Origin: Eutrophocola sp964490145
Lineage (GTDB): Bacteria; Pseudomonadota; Gammaproteobacteria; Pseudomonadales; Pseudohongiellaceae
Direction: 5' to 3'
NCBI GenBank assembly: GCA_964490145.1
Contig: CAZBBS010000082.1
Span: forward strand, 1-11,930
Length of the DNA stretch: 11,930 nt
Numbering within the stretch: the stretch's first letter is position 1; the number at the start of each line of letters is the position of its first letter. Shown here piece after piece: positions 6,487 to 11,930 of the stretch. The position numbers and the translations under genes were made by a program. Under the pieces are notes generated by a model. It saw nothing but the letters and a program-made list of their open reading frames with translations, did not search any database and was not told the DNA's origin.

Positions 6487-7875
6487 CTAGACAGGTTCTG
6501 CGGATTGCTCCCCGGTTTCTGCAGGTTGCGCCAGTGGTCTCAGGTTAGCCAGCTTGAGGGCAAACTCCTTCCTTACCAGCACATAGCTGATAACAGCCTG
6601 TAGGGTGACTGAGAATACGGAGACAAACCAGACCTGGTTGATGGTGAACCCCTCCTGGCGACTCATCCACACCGAAATCGCCACAAAGACCAGCAGGCGG
6701 CTGCCAGATGACAGCATTGCAGGTTTGGTATTGCCCAGGCCCTGGAAAATACCGGACGCGGTAAAAATGATGCCCTGGGCAACGAAGTTCCAGGAAATAA
6801 TATGCAGGAAATCCCCGCCGACAGCGACTACCGGCTCCTCTTCAGTAAAGAAGGCCACCAGTAATTCCGGATGAACCTGCAGGAGCAGGGTGACCAGCAC
6901 CATGATAACGGAGCTCAGCAGTATGCCTTTGTTGAATACTTCATGAACACGATCGCCCTGGCCGGCACCAAAGTTCTGTCCGGCAATGGGGCCAACAGCA
7001 AACGCTATGGCCATGGTGGGCATGAAGATCGACTGCATGATACGCCCGCCAATACTGAATCCGGCCTGTGCGGTTTCACCAAAAGGCTGGATCAGCCAGT
7101 ACACCATGGCAAAGTATCCGAACATCAACAGCATTTCGCCGCCTGCAGGCAGTCCGATGTTGAACATGCGCCCCCAAATGGAGAACTGCGGTTTCCAGAG
7201 AGGGAACTGGAAGGACACATATTTTTCCAGTTTGACGAAATAGACGATCAACATGACGACGCCCACCGCACTGGAAATGGTGGTAGCCAGTCCTGCCCCC
7301 ACAACGCCCAGGGCTGGACCTGGCCCCCAGCCGGCAATCAGAACCGGTGCCAGGATGGTGTTCAGAACAATAGTCACAACCTGAATCAGCATGGTGGGTT
7401 TGACGATGCCGGTGGCGCGTAGGGCAGAGCCCATGCCGATGATGGCAAACTGCATGGCCATGCCGGGCAGGAAGTAATGCAGGAATTTCTGGCCCTCACC
7501 CCGGGCGTCACCCGCGGCAATGGTGCCCATGTAACCATCGGCCAGGGTATAGCCGCCAATCAGGGTGATGGCCGCACAAATGGCAGCCAGGCCCATCGAC
7601 TGGTTGAACACCAGGTTGGCCTGCGCCTGGTCCTTGCGTCCAACAGCCTGGGATATCAGGGCAACAGATGAAACACCCAGCACCTGGGTGAGAGACATCA
7701 CCATGAAAAACAGTGTACCGGCAGCGCCAACCCCGGCAACAGCGGCATCACCCAGGGCAGCGACAAAATACAGGTCAACGAGCAGGTAGAGCGTCTGGAA
7801 TATCATGCCGGCAGCAACCGGCGCCGCCATGCCGATAATGGTGCGGACTATCGAACCCTGGGTGAGGTCTTTCAT
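6487..7875 (-). CDS. MATE family multidrug efflux transporter
   Basis: A 462-residue polytopic inner-membrane protein with the two-lobed, 12-TM pattern of MATE exporters. The N-terminal DLTQGSIVRTIIGMAAPVAA (3-22) leads into TM1. TM1 and TM2 carry FQTLYLLVDLYFVAALGDAAVAGVGAAG, the usual MATE opening, and AVGRKDQAQA in the TM2-TM3 region is typical. The second lobe repeats the layout with IGLPAGGEMLLMF and VGPIAGQNFGAGQGDRV. MATE pumps extrude cationic or amphipathic compounds using Na+ or H+ gradients; I cannot tell which ion or substrate applies. The C-terminal tail (about 440-462) is hydrophilic. The gene diverges from the SnoaL-like gene. Its ATG has no strong Shine-Dalgarno, but the MATE N-terminus fits this start. 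No regulator gene adjoins it. Confidence 0.92.
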   Translation of the reverse strand: MKDLTQGSIVRTIIGMAAPVAAGMIFQTLYLLVDLYFVAALGDAAVAGVGAAGTLFFMVMSLTQVLGVSSVALISQAVGRKDQAQANLVFNQSMGLAAICAAITLIGGYTLADGYMGTIAAGDARGEGQKFLHYFLPGMAMQFAIIGMGSALRATGIVKPTMLIQVVTIVLNTILAPVLIAGWGPGPALGVVGAGLATTISSAVGVVMLIVYFVKLEKYVSFQFPLWKPQFSIWGRMFNIGLPAGGEMLLMFGYFAMVYWLIQPFGETAQAGFSIGGRIMQSIFMPTMAIAFAVGPIAGQNFGAGQGDRVHEVFNKGILLSSVIMVLVTLLLQVHPELLVAFFTEEEPVVAVGGDFLHIISWNFVAQGIIFTASGIFQGLGNTKPAMLSSGSRLLVFVAISVWMSRQEGFTINQVWFVSVFSVTLQAVISYVLVRKEFALKLANLRPLAQPAETGEQSAEPV

Positions 7876-7945
7876 GGGGATTATCTGCCGTAGGGAAAAG
7901 ACGCGAGTTTACCCGAATTCCGATAAAAAGGGCGAAACAATACTG

Positions 7946-7973
7946 GCGGCAGGAGGCAAGAGGCAGGAGGCAA
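7946..7973. repeat. Degenerate heptamer array in the MATE/SnoaL divergent gap
   Basis: Four contiguous units on the plus strand: GCGGCAG, GAGGCAA, GAGGCAG, GAGGCAA. This is the same heptamer family as the array at 13-54 but in the opposite orientation and with point differences, as expected of an older copy. It lies in the 165-base gap between two divergent start codons, about 70 bases from each. I identified no convincing promoter in this gap for either gene. Confidence 0.8.
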
Positions 7974-8040
7974 GGAGTAAGGAAATTGTCTGGACTTTGT
8001 TTTATGCTTTGGGAATCACTTTGTATCAGGGGGACATCGG

Positions 8041-8565
8041 ATGAACAGAATGTGTATAACCACGTGCGCTGCAGCGATAACAGCTGGTCTGTTTTTCTCC
8101 CCGGCAGAGGCAGCAGAAGCACTGTCTCTGGCTGCACTGGAAGCGCGCTTGCAGATACTTGAGGACAGGGAAGCGATACGCAACCTGATCATTGATTATG
8201 GCACTTACCACGATCACCGTGATTACCGGGCACTGGCGGCACTGTTTGCCGAAGAAGGTGTTTGGTCCAGCGGCATGGGTTCCGGCAAGGGCCCGGAAGG
8301 GGTGTTCAGATTAATGGATGATACTATCGGACATAACCCTTTGCCTGACGGATCCGGGACCTTTCATATACTGACCAATGACCGGATTTCGGTAGAAGGA
8401 GACAAGGCCAGCGCCGTGACAAAATGGGTATATGTCACAGCAGGGGAGCATGGCGGACCACAAACGGTTTTGCTTGGACATTACACAGACCAGTTCATCC
8501 GGGAGAAAGGTCGCTGGAAATTCCTGCTACGCGAGGCACCTGTTGATTTGCCGGCCATGGAGTGA
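8041..8565 (+). CDS. Secreted SnoaL-like (NTF2-fold) protein
   Basis: A 174-residue protein with a Sec signal peptide (hydrophobic stretch about 6-20, probable cleavage after AEA at 24). The mature part is one SnoaL_4-like domain: helix LEARLQILEDREAIRNLIIDYGTYHDHRDYRALAALFAEEGVW (33-75), then strands around TFHILTNDRISVEGDKASAVTKWVYV and TVLLGHYTDQFIREKGRWKFLLREA. Tyr53, Asp61, His109 and His147 line up with pocket positions common in this fold, whose members include isomerases, dehydratases and hydroxylase-like proteins. The true reaction cannot be inferred. The start is supported by AGGGGGA at 8028-8034 with a 6-base spacer. It is the first of three envelope or secreted genes in a row; a shared function is not shown. 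Confidence 0.85.
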   Translation: MNRMCITTCAAAITAGLFFSPAEAAEALSLAALEARLQILEDREAIRNLIIDYGTYHDHRDYRALAALFAEEGVWSSGMGSGKGPEGVFRLMDDTIGHNPLPDGSGTFHILTNDRISVEGDKASAVTKWVYVTAGEHGGPQTVLLGHYTDQFIREKGRWKFLLREAPVDLPAME

Positions 8566-8597
8566 TTGCCCCATGACCTGATCCACCAGCCGTTTAC

Positions 8598-8738
8598 ATG
8601 GTGAATGAAAAACAATACATCGTGCTTGGGACCGTTAATGCAAGGAATTCTGATGCTGTCCAGGGAAGTGCCTATATGGCATTTATTCTTTCCGAATCAA
8701 TCAGTGAAGTGGTAAAGCATCAGCCAGCGACTGTTTGA
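8598..8738 (+). CDS. Possible 46-codon small ORF
   Basis: An open frame begins MVNEKQYIVLGTVNARNSDA and ends KHQPATV with TGA, 12 bases before the ATG at 8751. No Shine-Dalgarno precedes its ATG. The opening (a strand ending in a V-x-x-x-x-x-D-A pattern) faintly resembles the start of DUF1330-type ferredoxin-fold proteins, which would be about twice as long, so this could be a decayed fragment. It may equally be chance. The remaining bases of the gap 8566-8750 hold only the ribosome-binding site of the next frame. Confidence 0.25.
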   Translation: MVNEKQYIVLGTVNARNSDAVQGSAYMAFILSESISEVVKHQPATV

Positions 8739-8750
8739 AAAAGGAACTTT

Positions 8751-8909
8751 ATGCACACGAAACGCGTGCTGTTTTCTATAATACTGACGGTAATCTTCCT
8801 GTTGGCCAGCTATCCTGCTGCTGCCCGATATTCCTCGTTTGACAAACATACTATGCAGTTCGATGTTTTCTGCGCGAAGTTCGTGTCAGCGGCATTGAGT
8901 GAGCCGTAG
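8751..8909 (+). pseudogene. 5' part of the TraB/GumN gene, ending at an in-frame TAG
   Basis: A 52-codon frame with an excellent Shine-Dalgarno (AAGGA, 8741-8745, 5-base spacer) encodes a clear signal peptide: MHTKR, a hydrophobic core at 6-19, then ASYPAAA with likely cleavage after residue 25. It continues RYSSFDKHTMQFDVFCAKF and stops at TAG (8907-8909). The frame is identical to that of the TraB/GumN coding region starting at 8925, only five codons later. The two pieces therefore look like one gene of about 392 codons split by a single amber codon at position 53. Cys41 here and Cys80 beyond the stop are the only cysteines of the joined mature protein, as expected of a disulfide pair. It could be a nonsense mutation, a sequencing error, or read-through. 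Confidence 0.75.
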
Positions 8910-8924
8910 TATTACCAGCTTTCC

Positions 8925-9929
8925 ATGGTCTTTGCTGGCGGCGAGTTTTCAGTGACCCAGATTTACCAGATTGATGAAAGTGGGGAATGTTTTGGTGAGT
9001 ACGATCTTGATACCGGCATCTTTACTGACCAGGTCTGGCACAAGGACAGGATTTTCGATGTTGAACTTTTCACCCTGAATGGTGTTGATTTCAGCCTGTC
9101 GGCTCTGGCATTCAGGGAGCCAAGCCGTACTTCACTCTGGAGAGTGAGTAATGGTGTCAACGACGTATATATAGGCGGCACCATTCATATTCTCAACATC
9201 GATGATTTCCCCTTGCCTGACCTGTTTATCGAAGCGTTCTCCCGGGCCGATGTGCTGGTCACGGAAATCAGCCAGGAAGATATCGAGGGTGACGATGGTG
9301 ATGAGGCGGATCTGCAGACAGTGAATCCTGACGGATTGCTGTCTGAAATTTTGCTGCCAGAAACCCTGCAGCGTGTTCATGTGTTTCTCGACCAGTTTGG
9401 CGTAACCCTGGATCCTGTCGATGATCTGTTGCCTTATTGGGCTGGCAGGGCTTTCCTGCAATTGAAAATGTATTCCCTGGGATATGGTCCGGGTGTCGAT
9501 TTCGCATTCCAGTACCTGGCGCAGGAACTGGACATCCCAAACCTTGGCCTGGAGACCGCAGTCAGCCAGGTAGAGGCCATCAACACCCGGGAATTATCAT
9601 CCGCGACGGCCGATGAGGTTATTCTTGCTGCGATTGATGCAGCTGAATCGGATGAATATTTTGCCTTCCTGGATTTCATGATTGATTCATGGCGCCAGGG
9701 GGATATGGGGTTTTTCAAATACCTCAATGATCTGGAGAAGGCCGAGGACGAAGAAGGATACAACCTCATCCTGAGCAACAGAAACAAGGCCTGGATAGCC
9801 CAGATAGAAGCCATGCTGGAAACAGCGGAAATCGAGATCATCCTGGTGGGTACGGGCCACCTGGCGGGGGATGACAATGTGCTCCAGTTGCTGGAAGACC
9901 TGGGCTACACTGTTGAGCGATATCGCTAG
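8925..9929 (+). CDS. TraB/GumN (Tiki-like) family protein, main body
   Basis: A 334-residue frame holding a complete TraB/GumN domain. Its first GxxH motif is in VYIGGTIHIL (GTIH, 85-88) and the second in ILVGTGHLAGDDNVLQLLEDLGYTV (GTGH, 309-312). The conserved Glu210 sits in NLGLETAVSQVE. These motifs match the metal-binding residues of Tiki-type metalloproteases, which the family resembles; bacterial members are mostly periplasmic and of unknown function. Residues 1-70 are an acidic extra region ahead of the domain. The ATG at 8925 has no Shine-Dalgarno, and translation from here would lack a signal peptide. The real start is therefore probably 8751, with an in-frame TAG at 8907-8909 between. 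If the TAG is genuine, the gene is likely inactive or yields a mislocalised cytoplasmic fragment. Downstream it is convergent with the DUF6152-type gene, 21 bases away. Confidence 0.8.
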   Translation: MVFAGGEFSVTQIYQIDESGECFGEYDLDTGIFTDQVWHKDRIFDVELFTLNGVDFSLSALAFREPSRTSLWRVSNGVNDVYIGGTIHILNIDDFPLPDLFIEAFSRADVLVTEISQEDIEGDDGDEADLQTVNPDGLLSEILLPETLQRVHVFLDQFGVTLDPVDDLLPYWAGRAFLQLKMYSLGYGPGVDFAFQYLAQELDIPNLGLETAVSQVEAINTRELSSATADEVILAAIDAAESDEYFAFLDFMIDSWRQGDMGFFKYLNDLEKAEDEEGYNLILSNRNKAWIAQIEAMLETAEIEIILVGTGHLAGDDNVLQLLEDLGYTVERYR

Positions 9930-9953
9930 CCGGCAAAAATACAGTGCTGGCTA
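9927..9953. terminator. Hairpin joining the stop codons of two convergent genes
   Basis: TAGCCGGC (9927-9934) and GCTGGCTA (9946-9953) form an 8-bp stem with one G-T pair and an 11-base loop. The TAG of the plus-strand gene and the TAG of the minus-strand gene form its outermost three base pairs. There is no T-run after either arm, so intrinsic termination would be weak; it may act as a shared 3'-end structure. Confidence 0.45.
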
Positions 9954-11060
9954 ATTTACGCCGAGAATTTCCTCAAGTCTGCCATTTTCCATCATTTCAT
10001 TCAGGAAGACCGTCGGGTCGCAGGGCGGGCTTTCCAGCAGTTCCTTCGCATCACCTCGCTGGGAACCACGGGTTCTGACCAGGGGCGTGGCATACAACGG
10101 ATCATGAATGGTCATGGTCCTGTCCATGGTCAGGCCATCATCTGCTACAGTCCAGCGTTCCACGATCCGGGTGTTGTCACCGCCGCTCATGGGATAACCG
10201 GAGCCATCAAGCCACGAGGAAGACAGGTGGGTAGTTTCTATTACCAGGGTTCGCTCTTCCCATCGGCCGGTGGAAAATCCCATCGTGGTCAACGGCTGGT
10301 CTGCCGGTGCAGAACGGCCATCCATATATACCCAGCGGGGTGTATTGTCCTGCATGAAAACCATCAGGTAGTGGGAGCCGGTATCGGCAATCTGTACGGG
10401 GTAGGGCGATCCGAAAATACGGGGCAGTCCGACTGGCTGGCAGCGCAGGGCGGGGTCGTCACCAAAAACCCTGTTTTCATAAATGCTTTTGCTGCTTGCC
10501 GTCAGCGGCATGGGTTTGGGATCAAAATCATCCACGGTGGTCCTGAAGTTATAACGATTATCCCAGAAGCCGGTGATGTCCACGTCATAGTTGTTGGCCT
10601 TGTAGGTGTAATCGACAGTGGGGTCGGCAGTGATGCGGGTCGTGGACGCCGGGCTTACACAGCGCCCAAGCTGTCGGCCTGCCTCAGGGCCGCTCTCGAT
10701 ATTGATGCAGGTGGCATAGAGCTTCTTCGTGCCATTTCGACCAAGGTTACCTGATGCAAAAACGGTGAAGCCTTCCTGAACGGTATCCCGGGTCCAGTTT
10801 TCACGGCGATAGGTTGGCAGGTTGCCGGGGGGGTGAAGAGACCATTTCTCGACAGTACCATCCGGCAGCGTGACATCCAGGTCGTAGCGGATATGGGGAT
10901 TGGTCCACCAGACCTTGGTGACCACGCCACGCATTTCACTTTCGGCATCCTGAAACTCAGTGGCAAAGGCATGATGGGCGCTGGTCTGTCCGGTGCCCAG
11001 TAACAGAGCGAGCCCGATCAGGGCAGGAACCCTGGAAAAACGTTTATTGAGAATAGTCAT
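9951..11060 (-). CDS. Secreted DUF6152-type protein with extra C-terminal domain
   Basis: A 369-residue exported protein. Residues 1-28 are a signal peptide ending GTGQTSA, so the mature protein begins HHAFATEF. The first domain (29 to about 125) shows the DUF6152 pattern: HHAFATEF, GVVTKVWWTNPHIRYDLDV (45-63), LPDG and WSLHPPGNL. The second part (about 160-347) resembles a secreted domain of unknown function that I recognise by its pattern: CQPVGLPRIFGSPYPVQI (207-224), MDGRSAP (246-252), GFSTGRWEERTLVIET (261-276), SWLDGSGYPMS (282-292), ERWTVADDGLTM and DPLY (320-323), with Cys207 and Cys347 as a possible disulfide. No enzymatic activity is known to me. Mature His29-His30 at the N-terminus could bind metal (inference). 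The Shine-Dalgarno is GGGGGA, 8 bases before the ATG. It diverges from rlmI and converges on the TraB/GumN gene. Confidence 0.82.
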   Translation of the reverse strand: MTILNKRFSRVPALIGLALLLGTGQTSAHHAFATEFQDAESEMRGVVTKVWWTNPHIRYDLDVTLPDGTVEKWSLHPPGNLPTYRRENWTRDTVQEGFTVFASGNLGRNGTKKLYATCINIESGPEAGRQLGRCVSPASTTRITADPTVDYTYKANNYDVDITGFWDNRYNFRTTVDDFDPKPMPLTASSKSIYENRVFGDDPALRCQPVGLPRIFGSPYPVQIADTGSHYLMVFMQDNTPRWVYMDGRSAPADQPLTTMGFSTGRWEERTLVIETTHLSSSWLDGSGYPMSGGDNTRIVERWTVADDGLTMDRTMTIHDPLYATPLVRTRGSQRGDAKELLESPPCDPTVFLNEMMENGRLEEILGVN

Positions 11061-11098
11061 GTTGCTTGTCCCCCGGCAATATCGCTCGAGACTACTAT

Positions 11099-11124
11099 AA
11101 AAATGGGGTCAGAACACGATTTTT
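11099..11124. repeat. AAAAAT-GGGGTCAGA...-ATTTTT element
   Basis: AAAAAT (11099-11104) and ATTTTT (11119-11124) are exact inverted arms around a 14-base centre starting GGGGTCAGA. From memory, ATGGGGTCAGA sequences with T-rich flanks recur across gammaproteobacterial genomes, often beside REP-associated (IS200-like) tyrosine transposases. No transposase is present here, so this would be a solitary remnant. It lies in the 145-base divergent gap between the DUF6152-type gene and rlmI, where I could not assign a firm promoter. Confidence 0.45.
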
Positions 11125-11205
11125 ATATTAAGATCACACGTCTTGCGTTGTTATACCCTGGTGGTGATGGCACGCTGTCCTATCTGAGCTGATCGTAGTA
11201 ATCCC

Positions 11206-11930
11206 ATGTCCCATCCCGTTATTTATCTCAACAAACAGTCCGACAGACGCCTGAAAAAAGGGCACCCCTGGATATATTCCAATGAAGTGGACGTCCAGCG
11301 TAGTCCTTTGAAGACCCTTGAACCCGGCTCGCTGGCCGCGGTGCATTCTGCCTCTGGCCAGTTTCTGGCGACGGCCATTATCAATCCTCATGTTCTGATT
11401 TGCGGGCGGGTTATCAGTCGTGATCAGGATGCTGCGCTGGATGTCGCATTTTTTACCACCAGGATCCGGCAGGCTCTGGCATTGCGGGAGCAATGTTTCC
11501 TGCAGCCCTACTATCGACTGGTGTATGGCGATTCGGACTTCCTGCCAGGTGTGGTGATTGACCGGTTTAATGAGCATGTCGTGGTGCAGTTGACCACCTC
11601 GGGGATGGACCGGGTTCAGGATGTGCTGCTGGACGCTGTTGAGCAGGTCCTGTCCCCAACAGGCGTGGTCCTGCTCAACAATCATGCGGGGCGGGAGCTG
11701 GAAGGATTGGAAGATGAGGTCAGGATGATTGGCCAGATTCCTGAATTCCTGAAAGTGGTGGAGAACAACACCCTTTTTGAATTTTCAGCTGCCGGAGGTC
11801 AGAAAACCGGTTGGTTTTATGATCACAGGCCCAATCGGGCAGTACTGCAGCAATTGGCCCCAGGCAAGCGGGTGCTGGATGTTTTTTCCTATGTCGGAGG
11901 CTGGGGGATTCAGGCGGCAAAAGCCGGCGC
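11206..11930 (+). CDS. rlmI: RlmI-type 23S rRNA (cytosine-C5) methyltransferase, 5' part
   Basis: The first 241 codons of a gene that runs off the window; E. coli RlmI has about 396 residues, so roughly 60 percent is present. RlmI uses S-adenosylmethionine to make m5C1962 in 23S rRNA. The N-terminal PUA-like domain (about 1-75) includes SDRRLKKGHPWIYSNEVD (12-29). Next come the family motifs YGDSDFLPGVVIDRFN (107-122) and GGQKTGWFYDHRPNR (197-211), equal to the GHKTGYYLDQR block of E. coli RlmI. Then comes SAM-binding motif I, VLDVFSYVGGWGIQAA (223-238). The catalytic Cys expected further on lies outside the window. I chose the ATG at 11206 because MSHPVIYLNKQSDRRL aligns with the family's N-terminus, though no strong Shine-Dalgarno is seen. 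It is probably monocistronic at this end, divergent from the secreted DUF6152-type gene. Confidence 0.92.
   Translation, partial: MSHPVIYLNKQSDRRLKKGHPWIYSNEVDVQRSPLKTLEPGSLAAVHSASGQFLATAIINPHVLICGRVISRDQDAALDVAFFTTRIRQALALREQCFLQPYYRLVYGDSDFLPGVVIDRFNEHVVVQLTTSGMDRVQDVLLDAVEQVLSPTGVVLLNNHAGRELEGLEDEVRMIGQIPEFLKVVENNTLFEFSAAGGQKTGWFYDHRPNRAVLQQLAPGKRVLDVFSYVGGWGIQAAKAG

Noticed and set aside
6871..7422. 183-codon plus-strand frame
   Set aside because: Antisense within the MATE gene; composition rich in His, Gln and Gly, as typical of shadow frames of membrane-protein genes.
7876..8040. Promoters for the MATE and SnoaL-like genes
   Set aside because: Several TTGT- and TAT-containing hexamers exist, but none gives a -35/-10 pair with acceptable spacing, so none is annotated.
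10104..10754. 216-codon plus-strand frame
   Set aside because: Lies antisense within the DUF6152-type gene, which has a signal peptide, a Shine-Dalgarno and family motifs; the antisense protein shows no recognisable domain.
8041..11060. The three consecutive envelope or secreted genes as a new coordinated system
   Set aside because: They are not all in one orientation, share no visible regulatory site, and belong to families with no known joint role; proximity alone is insufficient.
11134..11685. 183-codon minus-strand frame
   Set aside because: Antisense to rlmI, whose motifs are unmistakable; it is a shadow frame.

Overview
The window looks like chromosomal DNA of a gammaproteobacterium, probably free-living. 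The basis is family likeness: an EmrAB-type efflux operon under a SlyA/MarR-like regulator, a Uup ABC-F ATPase, MtfA, a YdcH-like DUF465 protein and RlmI. Base composition is moderate to moderately GC-rich and even. I see no integrase, IS transposase, phage gene, tRNA, rRNA or CRISPR. All assignments come from reading motifs; no database search was run.

Positions 57-3076, minus strand: a three-gene drug-efflux operon, MarR-type regulator -> emrA-like periplasmic adaptor -> emrB-like 14-TM pump. The first two genes overlap by 4 bases and the last two are 30 bases apart. A near-consensus promoter sits almost against the regulator's start codon, with an inverted repeat over its -10 box, which suggests autorepression. 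A six-unit heptamer array (CTGCCTC) begins just after the pump gene's stop.

Positions 3328-6357: a small DUF465 gene on the plus strand converges on a minus-strand pair, uup -> mtfA, with a symmetric bidirectional terminator between them. Positions 6487-7875, minus: a MATE efflux pump. The window therefore carries two unrelated multidrug exporters.

Positions 8041-11060: three envelope or secreted proteins. They are a SnoaL-like (NTF2-fold) protein with a signal peptide, a TraB/GumN (Tiki-like) protein whose signal-peptide part is cut off by one in-frame TAG, and, convergent with it, a secreted DUF6152-type protein with a long C-terminal domain. A 46-codon ORF lies between the first two. The two convergent genes end in one hairpin whose outermost base pairs are their two stop codons.

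Positions 11206-11930, plus: the first 241 codons of an RlmI-type 23S rRNA methyltransferase, cut by the window edge. The gap before it carries an AAAAAT...ATTTTT element around GGGGTCAGA, which resembles repeats I associate with REP-associated tyrosine transposases.

I did not find a clear new defence or metabolic system. The most notable observations are the amber codon in an otherwise intact TraB/GumN gene, the near-leaderless regulator promoter with its operator, and heptamer repeats of one family in several gene gaps.
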